Shown here piece by piece: positions 33,352 through 41,362 of a DNA stretch of 64,000 bases. Position numbers and translations under genes: made by a program. Source of the stretch: Streptantibioticus parmotrematis (GTDB lineage: Bacteria > Actinomycetota > Actinomycetes > Streptomycetales > Streptomycetaceae); the NCBI RefSeq assembly GCF_019890615.1, contig NZ_JAINVZ010000005.1:1-64000 (forward strand), in the 5' to 3' direction. Every line of letters begins with the position of its first letter. The stretch's first letter is position 1. A model generated the notes under the pieces. It made no database searches. It was not told the DNA's origin and saw only the letters and a list, made by a program, of their open reading frames with translations.

Positions 33352-34185
33352 ATGGCACTGGTCAAGATCACCACGAGCGAGGCCGCGTTCGGCGGTCACG
33401 ACCCGGCGCGGATCGCTGCCGCGCTCGGTGGGCTGACCTATACCGCGGAGGGATTCCGGGACAGCGCCATCGCACCCGAACTGATCTGGGTGCTGTTCGA
33501 GCAGTTGCCCGCGACCGCGTTCCTCAAGGCGGCCGGCCTCCCGCAGAAGCCGCTCTACTACGTGGAGGTCAGCACACTGCGCGGTGCCATCACCGAGGAC
33601 GCGAAGCTGGACCTGGGCGCGCGGATCACCCGGGAACTCATGGCCGTCGAGGGCTGCGCACCGACCGACGAGAACACCCAGCGCATCTGGATCCGCTTCA
33701 TCGACATCGCCGACGATGACCTCGTCGTCGGCGGACAGGCCACGTCTCTGGCCACGCTGAGGGCGCTGATCGCCTCGGCAGGCCGAGGAAAGGAAACACC
33801 GGTGGATCACGCGATCATCACCGACCCGGCGACCTTCGCCGGCGCGTTCGACCAGGCACTCAACGCGGGCGACCTGGACCGGCTGCACAGCCTCTACGAC
33901 CCGGACGCGACCATGCGGACCTCCGATGGATCGGTGGTTCACGGGCACGAACAGGTCGGCCAGGAGCTGAGGCGACTCATCGCGGCCGACGCGCGGCTGG
34001 AGAACCGGACCCGGCACGTGTTCCGGCAGAAGGACGTGGCCCTGATCGTGGTCGACTACACGCTGCACATCACCACTCCCGACGGGCAGCGAGTCGACAC
34101 CCAGGGCACCGCCACCAACGTCCTTCGGCACACCTCAGGGCTCGGCTGGCGCATGATCATCGCCAACCCGCCGGGCATCGCCTGA
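33352..34185 (+). CDS. Tautomerase-like domain fused to an NTF2/SnoaL-like domain
   Basis: 277 aa, ATG 33352. Residues about 1-145 resemble the tautomerase superfamily (LYYVEVSTLRGAITEDAKLDLGARITRELM, RIWIRFIDIADDDLVVGG). Residues about 155-277 look like a SnoaL/DUF4440 NTF2-like fold (FDQALNAGDLDRLHSLYDPDATMRTSDGSVV, VDYTLHITTPDGQRVDTQGTA). The catalytic N-terminal Pro of tautomerases is absent: the chain begins Met-Ala-Leu-Val. So either a different chemistry or a binding role. The two domains may act on one small substrate together with the preceding hydrolase. The fusion itself is unusual. Confidence 0.75.
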   Translation: MALVKITTSEAAFGGHDPARIAAALGGLTYTAEGFRDSAIAPELIWVLFEQLPATAFLKAAGLPQKPLYYVEVSTLRGAITEDAKLDLGARITRELMAVEGCAPTDENTQRIWIRFIDIADDDLVVGGQATSLATLRALIASAGRGKETPVDHAIITDPATFAGAFDQALNAGDLDRLHSLYDPDATMRTSDGSVVHGHEQVGQELRRLIAADARLENRTRHVFRQKDVALIVVDYTLHITTPDGQRVDTQGTATNVLRHTSGLGWRMIIANPPGIA

Positions 34186-34350
34186 CTGAACGCACCCGGT
34201 CACCGCACCAGTACCAGCTGATCAGGCGGTTGACCAGCCGCCAACAATTCCTGATCCGAAGGGGGTGTGCAGATGACGATGTTCGTCCAGGGTGGCCACT
34301 CGGCTCCTGTTTGAGCTGCCCCGAGTTTCGTGGAGTCCGCGATCGTGTGA

Positions 34351-35234
34351 TCAAGCGGTCTGCGGGGCTTCCTCCAGTTGCGCCCAGTACGCCTGTTCGT
34401 ACTCGTTGGGCGGTACGTAGCCGAGGGCGGAGTGGAGTCGTTCGCTGTTGTACCACGCGACCTGTTGGAAGACGGCCCGCTCGACCACGTCGAAGTCTCG
34501 CCAGGGTCCCTGATGCTCGGTCAACTCTGCCTTGAACGTGCCGTTGAGGGCTTCCGCCGTCGCGTTGTCGTAACTGTCTGCGACGGACCCGACCGACGCG
34601 GAGGCGCCGACCTCGGCGGGACGCTCCGTGTATCGGATGGACACGTATTGGGCGAGTTCAACCGGTGGTCGCAACACCGGGCTGTTGTCGTGAGCGTAGC
34701 TGTTCCTCGAATACCTCGGTCGGTGTCCGCCAGCCGAGGACTTCGCGGGGCCGGTTGTCGATCGCCAGGGCGACGGCTTCGAGGTCCGCGGACGACCACC
34801 GGGAAAGGTCGGTGCCCTTCGGGAAGTACTGACGCAGCAGCCCGTTTGTGTTCTCGTTCGTCGGTCGTTGCCAGGGCGAGTGCGGATCGGCGAAGAACAC
34901 CTTCGTCCCGGTGTCGAGAGCGAACTGGGCGTGGCCGGAGAGTTCCTTCCAGCGGTCCCAGGTGAGGGTCTTGCGTAGCGACGGATCAGGCCGGCCAGAC
35001 GAGCGCATCGCCGGCCGCAGCGCCCGGTCAGCACGCCACTGCCGCCGAAGTCCTACGGGCGCATCGCCGGTCTTCCTGCTCCAGCCCTCCGGAGCAATCT
35101 TGAACACCTCCGAAATCAAGGTGGTGCGACGATCGATTGAATTCGCCTTGAGACCCGCGGTCGCTGTGATGGACCAGGTCGGCGTCCTTCTTGATCTTTT
35201 CTATCACTGTGCAGCGGAGACGTAACAGCGATTT
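34351..35234 (-). pseudogene. IS3-family transposase C-terminal part, interrupted
   Basis: On the minus strand, 35234-35148 ends in DADLVHHSDRGSQ, the DDE-domain motif of IS3 integrases. The sequence resumes at 34650 with YVSIRYTERPAEVGA, SVADSYDNATAEALNGTFK, FQQVAWYNSERLHSALGYVPP and stops at 34351. The gap is filled by the IS30 remnant. The N-terminal half and orfA are missing. Confidence 0.8.
34651..35147 (-). mobile_element. IS30-family remnant, 497 bp, with intact ends and target duplication
   Basis: The ends are 28-bp imperfect inverted repeats (GGCGAGTTCAACCGGTGG... at 34651-34678; partner 35120-35147). TTG is duplicated directly outside (34648-34650 and 35148-35150), exactly splitting the Gln codon of the IS3 frame. 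Inside, the minus strand encodes only the C-terminal DDE part of an IS30 transposase (LTWDRWKELSGHAQFAL, DPHSPWQRPTNENTNG, LRQYFPKGTDLS). The N-terminal half was deleted, leaving a MITE-like derivative. Confidence 0.85.
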
Positions 35235-35303
35235 TCGCGGGCCGGCCTCCACCTTCGCGGCGCGATGATCTGGATCAAGGACCTCACCAGAGCTGTCGCT
35301 TGA
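35228..35303 (+). pseudogene. IS5-family transposase, 3' fragment
   Basis: The plus strand reads RAGLHLRGAMIWIKDL-TRAVA-stop, the usual C-terminal end of IS5-type transposases. The stop at 35301-35303 lies inside the right inverted repeat. This is the missing end of the gene that begins at 31384. Confidence 0.65.
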
Positions 35304-35327
35304 TCACGACCAAATACGCGCCCTAGT
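35300..35327 (-). repeat. Right terminal inverted repeat of the IS5-bounded element
   Basis: Reverse complement of the left end at 31306-31333 with three mismatches. Its outer CTAG supplies the TAG stop codon of mbtH. Confidence 0.8.
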
Positions 35328-35544
35328 CGGTCTGCCGGGCCCGCATGGCGGCGACGAGACTGGCCGGGCGCATGTCGGTCCAGTTGGCCTCGACGAAGTC
35401 GAGACACTCCTGCCGCGAACCCTCGGGTCGCGCCACTTCCCACCCCGCCGGCACCTCGGAGGTGGCGGGCCAGAGCGAGTACTGACGCTCTTCGTTGACC
35501 ACAACGACGAATCGAGCAGAATCATCGTCAAAAGGATTGCCCAC
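35323..35544 (-). CDS. mbtH: MbtH-like NRPS accessory protein
   Basis: 73 aa from GTG 35544 with GGGA upstream. All family landmarks are there: NPFDDDSARFVVVVNEERQYSLWP, VPAGWEVA, CLDFVEANWTDMRPASL. MbtH proteins bind adenylation domains of NRPSs and help them fold and activate amino acids. The gene is intact, but its stop codon lies within the terminal repeat of the IS5-bounded element, so the last few residues may have been changed by the insertion. The NRPS it served is probably the remnant at 29921-30578, on the same strand beyond the insertion. It may still serve other NRPSs in trans. Confidence 0.92.
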   Translation of the reverse strand: MGNPFDDDSARFVVVVNEERQYSLWPATSEVPAGWEVARPEGSRQECLDFVEANWTDMRPASLVAAMRARQTD

Positions 35545-36101
35545 GGCTTCCCTGTCTCTTCTCGTCCACGGGCCGGTTGGTGTCCAACGAGAGGCCGGGA
35601 CGGTTGTGCGCTCCCTGACCATGCGCTCCGGCGCGCTCGATATTCCGTCCGGTATCGATCGAGCGTGAGTACGCTACACCACCAAATCTTCACACCGGCG
35701 CGATTCGCGAATCCTACGCCCGGGCCCACCCTCTCCATGCGTGAACGGCGGAATTGAGCCCGCACGTCGGGGGTCCGTGGAGTCGGTCGATCGGTCCTTT
35801 CTGTCGAGTGTCGGTGGCGACCAGGGCGGTTGTTTCACAGGTTTCTCGCGGTTGTGCTTTTGGCAATCGCCAGCCCCGTCAAGAGTGGTGAAAACCGGCC
35901 ACCGCACGCCCGATATGTACGTCTATGATCCCGAGTGGGGCGTAGTGCCGGGCGCTCTGACAAGCTGGGGGCGTATGGAGGCCTGGAGGCGCACGTACTT
36001 GTTGGCATCCGCTGTTTGACGCCCCCTTCGCGCCCGCTGCCATCGGCGAGGCCGCCCGATAATCGATCGCCGCAGGCCCGGTGTGCTGGGAGCATGCCGC
36101 C
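35545..36101. other. Intergenic region upstream of mbtH
   Basis: No gene supported in this 557-bp gap; open frames lack ribosome sites and family similarity. It should contain the mbtH promoter (minus) and that of the methyltransferase gene (plus). Base composition is less GC-rich than average around 35640-35720 and 35860-35940. Confidence 0.4.
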
Positions 36102-36863
36102 ATGGGTGACACGTTCGAGGACTTGGTGGCGGAGGCGGAGGCCGCCTCCGTCGAGGGCTGGGACTTCTCCTGGCTGGATGGGCGGGCTACTGAGGAGCGT
36201 CCGTCGTGGGGCTATCAGCGCCTCATGGGAGAGCGCATGGCCGACGCATCGGCTGCCCTCGACATCCAGACCGGCGGCGGAGAGGTCCTGGCCGCCGTGC
36301 CGAGGCCGGCGCCCCTGACGGTGGCCACGGAATCCTGGCCGCCGAACGTCGCCAAGGCGACCCGCTTGCTGCACCCGCTGGGCGTCGCGGTGGTCGCGGA
36401 CGCCGACGAGCCCCCGCTGCCCTTCGCGGACGAGGCCTTCGACCTGGTGGTGAGCCGGCACCCGGTGACGGTGTGGTGGGACGAGATCGCCAGGGTCCTG
36501 CGTCCGGGCGGTACGTATCTGTCCCAGCAGGTCGGCCCCGCGAGCGTGTTCGAGGTCGTCGAGTACTTCCTCGGGCCGCAATCGCCCGCGGTCCGCAGGG
36601 GCCGCCATCCCGACGACGCCCGCGCGGGCGCGGAGTCGGCCGGGCTTGAGGTGGTCGACCTGCGCCACGAGCGGTTGCGCACCGAGTTCTTCGACATCGG
36701 CGCGGTCGTCTACTTCCTGCGCAAGGTCATCTGGATGGTGCCCGGATTCACGGTCGACCTTTACCGGGACCGACTCCGGCAACTGCACGAACGCATCGGC
36801 GCGGAGGGCCCGTTCGTCGCCACCACTACGCGCTTCCTCATCGAGGCGCGTAAGCCGAGCTGA
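36102..36863 (+). CDS. SAM-dependent methyltransferase domain protein
   Basis: 253 aa, ATG 36102. Class I methyltransferase core: ALDIQTGGGEVLAAV (motif I), LTVATESWPPNVAKA, DEPPLPFADEAFDLVVSRHPV, RVLRPGGTYLSQQVG. The C-terminal part has IWMVPGFTVDLYRDRL. Close homologues are generic actinobacterial methyltransferases of unknown target, some rRNA-modification-like. No operon partner. Confidence 0.8.
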   Translation: MGDTFEDLVAEAEAASVEGWDFSWLDGRATEERPSWGYQRLMGERMADASAALDIQTGGGEVLAAVPRPAPLTVATESWPPNVAKATRLLHPLGVAVVADADEPPLPFADEAFDLVVSRHPVTVWWDEIARVLRPGGTYLSQQVGPASVFEVVEYFLGPQSPAVRRGRHPDDARAGAESAGLEVVDLRHERLRTEFFDIGAVVYFLRKVIWMVPGFTVDLYRDRLRQLHERIGAEGPFVATTTRFLIEARKPS

Positions 36864-37170
36864 GCGGAGAGCGTGGGGGAGGGGCGTCGTCGGCAGGGGG
36901 GCGTCGTGGGGAGGGGCGTCGTCGGGAGAGGGCGAAGGGGAGTGCGGGAGTCGGAAGCCGGAAGTCGGAAGCCGGAGGCCGGGAGTCGGAGGCCGGGAGT
37001 CGGGAGCCCGTGCGGCCGGAATCACTTCTTGTGGGCCACGACCCGACGCGTTGACAATGCGCATGCCAACTCCCGGGCAATCCCCGGGAGTCCACACCGC
37101 GCCGGACCACAGACCACGAACCACGGACAGGTCAGGGGTTCCGGGCGGACATGCGGAGAGGACCCCCCAC
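36864..37170. other. Intergenic region with G-rich repeats
   Basis: No gene. 36885-36935 has three loose copies of an AGGGGCGTCGTCGG-like unit, followed by the 7-bp array described separately. The 3' part, less GC-rich around 37040-37090, should hold the promoter of the protease gene. Confidence 0.5.
36946..37008. repeat. Nine tandem copies of a 7-bp unit (GGRRGYC)
   Basis: GGGAGTC, GGAAGCC, GGAAGTC, GGAAGCC, GGAGGCC, GGGAGTC, GGAGGCC, GGGAGTC and GGGAGCC follow each other without a gap for 63 bp. The strand is purine-rich with a GG/GGG run in every unit. Confidence 0.85.
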
Positions 37171-38139
37171 ATGAACAAGCCTCTCGTCGCCGCTCTCGCC
37201 ACGCTGGCCCTGGTGGGAGCGAGCATCTCCACCGCTGCGGCGGTGCAGGCCGACCCGGCACACTCCGACCCGGCACACTCCCCGGGTTCCCCGACTCGTA
37301 CCGTCTCCGTCCATCGCGCCCCCGCCGGCGCGGCCCGCGCCGACACCGCCCGCACGGGAACCACTCGCACGGGAACCACTCTCACCGGCACCGCCCCCAG
37401 GGCGACGACCGACTTCTCCGGCATCGTCGCGCTGGACGACTGCTCCGGATCGCTCATCCGTGTGCCCGCCTCGTCGGTCAACGACCCCGCGCTGGTGCTG
37501 ACGAACGGCCACTGCCTGGAGACCGGCATGCCGACGGCCGGTCAGGTGATCGTGAACCAGGCCTCCAGCCGCACGTTCACCCTCCTTAAGTCCAACGCGG
37601 CCAAGGCCGGCACCTTGCGCGCGACCAAGGTCGACTACGCGACGATGACCGACACCGACATCACGATCTACCAACTCAACGCCACCTACGCCCAGATCGA
37701 GCAGCGCTACGGTGTCAAGCCGCTGACGCTCTCGCCGGACCACCCGGCGGCCGGGACCTCCATCGCCGTCGTCTCGGGGTACTGGAAGACCGTGTACGCG
37801 TGCGGTATCGACGGGTTCGCCTACCAACTGCACGAGGCCGACTGGGTCTGGAAGGACTCGGTCCGTTACACCTCCGCCTGCCACACCATCGGCGGCACGT
37901 CGGGTTCGCCGGTCGAGGACGTGGCGACCGGGCAGGTGGTCGCCGTCAACAACACGCTCAACGAAGACGGTCAGCGCTGTTCGCTGGACAACCCCTGCGA
38001 GGTCGACCAGAACGGCCAGGTGACCGTGCACGAGGGCATCGGGTACGCGGAGGAGACCTACGGCATCGTGCCGTGCGTCGCCCAGGGCAACACCATCGAC
38101 CTGAGCCTGCCGGGCTGTACGCTCCCCAAGCCGTCCTGA
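37171..38139 (+). CDS. Secreted trypsin-like serine protease
   Basis: 322 aa, ATG 37171. The signal peptide ends around AAA-VQA (residues 23-27). A low-complexity Thr/Arg/Ala/Pro region (about 30-75) with repeats such as DPAHSDPAHS and TRTGTT follows; it is likely a propeptide or linker. The catalytic domain has LTNGHC (His), TDTDITIYQL (Asp) and the Ser in IGGTSGSPV. Cysteine pairs match a chymotrypsin-fold S1 enzyme. Target proteins unknown. It stands alone. Confidence 0.85.
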   Translation: MNKPLVAALATLALVGASISTAAAVQADPAHSDPAHSPGSPTRTVSVHRAPAGAARADTARTGTTRTGTTLTGTAPRATTDFSGIVALDDCSGSLIRVPASSVNDPALVLTNGHCLETGMPTAGQVIVNQASSRTFTLLKSNAAKAGTLRATKVDYATMTDTDITIYQLNATYAQIEQRYGVKPLTLSPDHPAAGTSIAVVSGYWKTVYACGIDGFAYQLHEADWVWKDSVRYTSACHTIGGTSGSPVEDVATGQVVAVNNTLNEDGQRCSLDNPCEVDQNGQVTVHEGIGYAEETYGIVPCVAQGNTIDLSLPGCTLPKPS

Positions 38140-38366
38140 GTCGTGGCCGCCGCCGAGTCGCCCTGAGCGGTCACGCGGTGCCGTCCTGTGTCGTCTTGAG
38201 CAGTTCGCCGCCGCGCTGTTCCGAGCGGTGGTCGCCGCCTCCACCCCAGGGTGGAGAAGCGCCCGGGAGGGGTGGAGGCGGAAGGTGGAGAGGGGCCGCC
38301 CGGATCAACCCGGCGATCAACCCGTCGGCTGAGGACGCGGCGGCCCGACCGGAGCAGTCTGGTGCC

Positions 38367-38885
38367 GTGAACACCACCGACTACCTCATCAACGGCATCC
38401 TCGTGCTCCTCGTCGTCCGGCAGATCCGGGCCCGGCGCCTGGACATGACGAGCCTCGTACTGCCGGTCGTCCTGGTCGGCGGCGCCGCCGCGTACTACCT
38501 GCGTTCCGTGCCCACCGCGGGCAACGACCTCACGCTAGAGCTGACGTTGGGCGGTTCCGGCGCGCTGCTCGGCGTCCTGTGCGGCCTCACCACCCGGCTC
38601 TGGCGCGGCGAGGACGGGGTCTACTCGAAAGCGGGCGTGATCGCCGCCGTGTTGTGGGTGCTGGGCATGGCCACCCGGATGGGCTTCGCCTTCGCCTCCG
38701 ACCACGGTGCCGCCGGCCGCATAGCCGACTTCAGCCGGAACCATCAGATCACCTCGTCCCAGGCGTGGGTGGCGGCGTTCGTCCTGATGGCGCTCGCGGA
38801 GGTGGTGACCCGCCTGGTGGTCATCCGCTACCGCGCCCACCGGCTCGACTCCACCGCGAACCCGGCTGCCGCGGTCGCCGCGTGA
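38367..38885 (+). CDS. CcdC/DUF1453-like integral membrane protein
   Basis: 172 aa from GTG 38367. About five hydrophobic helices: LINGILVLLVV, MTSLVLPVVLVGGAAAYYL, LTLGGSGALLGVLCGL, AGVIAAVLWVLGMATRM and AWVAAFVLMALAEVV. An acidic/aromatic loop follows the third helix (RLWRGEDGVYSKAG). The order RQIRARRLDM after the first helix is typical of DUF1453 proteins. Function unknown. The frame of the downstream kinase opens with GTG overlapping its stop, so the three genes 38367-41154 probably form one operon. Confidence 0.72.
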   Translation: MNTTDYLINGILVLLVVRQIRARRLDMTSLVLPVVLVGGAAAYYLRSVPTAGNDLTLELTLGGSGALLGVLCGLTTRLWRGEDGVYSKAGVIAAVLWVLGMATRMGFAFASDHGAAGRIADFSRNHQITSSQAWVAAFVLMALAEVVTRLVVIRYRAHRLDSTANPAAAVAA

Positions 38886-39145
38886 ACACCGCACGACGTC
38901 GGCCCGACAGGCCTTCCCGGGCCGCGACCGAGGCTCCCGACCGGACCCCGACCCCGACCCCGGCACCGGCACCGGTCCCGGACCTCGGTGTGCACGGTGC
39001 CTCCACGCCGCAGGACACCCCCGTCACACCGGGCGTCCCTGTCGCGCAAGGCGCCTCCACCGGACAGGGTGTCTCCACCGGACAGGGCGCCTCCACCGCG
39101 CAACGTGCCTTTGCCCTGCAAGGTGTCTCTTCTATGCTGCGTCCC

Positions 39146-40441
39146 ATGAGCACGTCAGGACCCGCCGAAGGGGAGGGCGACACTCCCCGGGTCGCCGAGG
39201 CCAGGCGCCGTGCGGCGCAGCGGGAGCACCGGCAGAGTGCGCGGATGCACCTGGCGCTGTGGGTGGTGATGGGGCTCATCGTGGGCTTCGCCGTACCGGG
39301 GCGGCCCCGGCTCGGGTTCACCGGCGAAGGGCTCGGCATCAGCCTGGCACTGGCCGGTTGCCTGGTGCCGCTGAGCCTCGCGGCGCTGGACCGTGAGCCG
39401 CGGTCCCGGGCCGGTACTGCCGTCCTGCCGCTGATCGTCGGTGTCAGCGGCAACGCGCTGGCCGTGCTGCGGCCGACCTTGCTGATGGAGATACCTGTCG
39501 CGACCGCCGTGGCCATGCTCTTCGCCCGGCTCCGGCCGAGGACCGCGCTGCTCCTCGCGGCCCCGCTGGTGGTGGCGATCGCCGTGATCACCACCACCAG
39601 CGTGCCTTCCGGCATCTCGCTCCAGGCGGGACTGTCCTCCGTGCTGCTGTGCGTGGTGCTCGGCGCCTCGTACGTCTTCTCCCGGCAGGCCCGGCTCGGC
39701 CAGAACCGGACCGAACTGCTCCTCGCCGAACTGGAGGACTCCCGGGAGGCGGAGGCTCGGGCCGCCGCGGTCGCGGAACGCACCCGTATCGCAAGGGAGT
39801 TGCACGATGTGCTCGCCCAGTCGTTGTCGGCGCTCTCCGTGCAACTGGAGGGTGCCCGTAAGCTGGCCGAACGCGATCAGGTGGACCCCGCGCTGCACCG
39901 GTTGATCGTGCGCGGTGGCGAGTTGACCCGCGAGGGGCTCTCCGACGCGCGGCGTGCGGTGGCCGCGCTGCGCGGGGACGACGTGCCCACGCTGCACCAG
40001 CTCACCGCGCTCGTCGACCGCTGCCGCCGCGACCTCGGCCTGCCCATCGCGCTGTCGGTGACCGGGGAGCCCCGGCAGCTGACCCCGGACGCGAACCTGG
40101 CCCTGTACCGGGGCGTGCAGGAGGCGCTGACCAACGCCGCCCGGTACGCACCCGGTTCACCCACCGCTGTGCTGCTGCGCTACACCGCGGAAGGCACCAC
40201 CCTGACCGTCACCGACCAGGGCCGACCCGCAGCCCGACGGGCAGACGGCGACGAGGGGAACGGGAGCGGGGACGACAGCGGGAACGGGTTCGGGGAGGGG
40301 AGCGTGGCGGCCGCTCGGGCGTGGACCGGCGGCGGCAACGGTCTGCGCGGCATGCGGGAGCGGATCGAACGGGTCGGAGGCCGTACGCACGCCGGGCCGC
40401 AGGGGCGAGGCTGGAACGTGGAGATGGAGATACCCGGGTGA
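39146..40441 (+). CDS. NarL-type sensor histidine kinase
   Basis: 431 aa from ATG 39146. The frame is open back to GTG 38882 (519 aa), but that stretch is Pro/Ala/Gly low-complexity with weaker third-position GC. About five to six membrane helices with very short loops form the sensor. HisKA_3 H-box: ERTRIARELHDVLAQSLSALS (His in ELHDVL). HATPase: EALTNAARYAPGSP and GNGLRGMRERIERVGG, separated by a Gly/Asp/Ser-rich insert. It autophosphorylates and passes phosphate to the next gene's regulator. The signal is unknown; it could be membrane state, given the upstream membrane protein. Confidence 0.88.
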   Translation: MSTSGPAEGEGDTPRVAEARRRAAQREHRQSARMHLALWVVMGLIVGFAVPGRPRLGFTGEGLGISLALAGCLVPLSLAALDREPRSRAGTAVLPLIVGVSGNALAVLRPTLLMEIPVATAVAMLFARLRPRTALLLAAPLVVAIAVITTTSVPSGISLQAGLSSVLLCVVLGASYVFSRQARLGQNRTELLLAELEDSREAEARAAAVAERTRIARELHDVLAQSLSALSVQLEGARKLAERDQVDPALHRLIVRGGELTREGLSDARRAVAALRGDDVPTLHQLTALVDRCRRDLGLPIALSVTGEPRQLTPDANLALYRGVQEALTNAARYAPGSPTAVLLRYTAEGTTLTVTDQGRPAARRADGDEGNGSGDDSGNGFGEGSVAAARAWTGGGNGLRGMRERIERVGGRTHAGPQGRGWNVEMEIPG

Positions 40442-41154
40442 GCGAGGCCGCAGGCGTGATCAGGGTCCTGGTCGCCGATGACCAACGGGTGACCCGCGAG
40501 GGCCTGATGCTGTTGGTCGGCCTGAACGCCGGGATGGACGTGGTGGGCGGTGCGGCGGACGGTGCCGAGGCCGTCGAGCTGGCCCGCGAACACCGGCCCG
40601 ACGTCGTGTTGATGGACCTGGCCATGCCGGGCATGGACGGACTCGCCGCCACCCGGGTCCTGCGGGAGGACGCACCGGGGATCGCCGTGCTGGTGCTGAC
40701 GACGTACGCGGACGACGCCTCGGTCTTCCCGGCCCTGCGCGCGGGAGCCAAGGGGTACCTGACCAAGGACGCCGGCGCCGACCAGATCGAACACGCCATC
40801 CGGACGGTGCACGGCGGCCGGACGTGGCTGGACCCGGTGGTGCAGGCCCGATTGGTCACCGCGGTCACCGATGGCCTGCCTTCCGACGGCCGGGACGCGA
40901 AGGATGAGGTCGCGACGGATGAGGACGACCCCGGGTCCGGCGCGGCGCCGGGGCTGCCCGATGGTCTGACCGCGCGCGAGGGGGAGGTGCTGCGCCTGAT
41001 CGCGCAGGGCCTGTCCAACGGGGAGATCGGCGAACGGCTCTTCCTGGGCCGTGCCACGGTGAAGACGCACGTCAACCGGATCTACGCCAAGACCGGTGCC
41101 CGCGACCGGGCGCAGGCGGTCCGCTACGCGTATCGCACGGGCCTGGCACAGTAG
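40438..41154 (+). CDS. NarL/LuxR-type response regulator
   Basis: 238 aa from GTG 40438, overlapping the kinase stop by 4 bp. Receiver domain: VLVADDQRVTREGL, phospho-acceptor Asp in VVLMDLAMPGMDG, VLVLTTYADD, and Lys in GYLTKDAG. A polar linker (about 145-172) rich in Asp and Gly is followed by the LuxR HTH: LTAREGEVLRLIAQGLSNGEIG, RATVKTHVNRIYAKTGARDR. It activates or represses target promoters once phosphorylated by the preceding kinase. Targets not visible here, although the palindrome at 41192 lies just downstream. Confidence 0.93.
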   Translation: MSEAAGVIRVLVADDQRVTREGLMLLVGLNAGMDVVGGAADGAEAVELAREHRPDVVLMDLAMPGMDGLAATRVLREDAPGIAVLVLTTYADDASVFPALRAGAKGYLTKDAGADQIEHAIRTVHGGRTWLDPVVQARLVTAVTDGLPSDGRDAKDEVATDEDDPGSGAAPGLPDGLTAREGEVLRLIAQGLSNGEIGERLFLGRATVKTHVNRIYAKTGARDRAQAVRYAYRTGLAQ

Positions 41155-41191
41155 CGAGCGCGTGCCGTGCCGCGCCGCACATGCCAGGTGA

Positions 41192-41210
41192 AACTGACGA
41201 TGCGTCAGTT
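41192..41210. promoter_or_regulatory. Inverted repeat AACTGAC-N5-GTCAGTT, candidate operator
   Basis: Perfect 7-bp arms (41192-41198 and 41204-41210), immediately followed by TATAGT, which could be a -10. The form CTGACG...CGTCAG-like resembles sites bound by TetR-family repressors in actinobacteria. It is about 150 bp upstream of the exported-protein gene at 41363. Confidence 0.5.
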
Positions 41211-41362
41211 ATAGTGCGTCGCAACGACATGCACCTCATCGGTGGCTGTCATATTTTCGCCATGGCGACTTCCCGTGGTGTTCGGCCGCTGGCTGTGCGC
41301 CGCTGCCGCGCCTCACCATGAACACGGCCTACCCCCACCTCCCTGACAGGAGAAGGCTTGTC

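Larger units (their letters stand above)
31306..35327. mobile_element. 4.0-kb IS5-bounded element carrying cargo genes
   Basis: The ends are 28-bp inverted repeats that agree at 25 positions, each beginning ACTAGGGCG. The 5' part of an IS5-family transposase gene lies just inside the left end and its 3' tail just inside the right end, in the same orientation. About 3.7 kb of other DNA sits between: AraC regulator, alpha/beta hydrolase, tautomerase-NTF2 protein and nested IS3/IS30 remnants. CTAG at both ends fits the YTAR target preference of part of the IS5 family. The element cannot make its own transposase but could be moved in trans. Alternatively, separate insertions and deletions happened inside one IS copy. 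Confidence 0.75.

Noticed and set aside
35674-35907. 77-aa minus-strand frame upstream of mbtH
   Set aside because: No ribosome site, composition unlike coding DNA here, no recognisable sequence. It lies where the mbtH promoter is expected.
36885-37008. CRISPR array
   Set aside because: Repeats are 7 bp or loose 14-bp units without spacers. No cas genes nearby.
38882-39145. Extended N-terminus of the histidine kinase from GTG 38882
   Set aside because: The stretch is low-complexity with weaker third-position GC and repeat-like DNA. ATG 39146 lies just before the first membrane helix. Kept as an alternative only.
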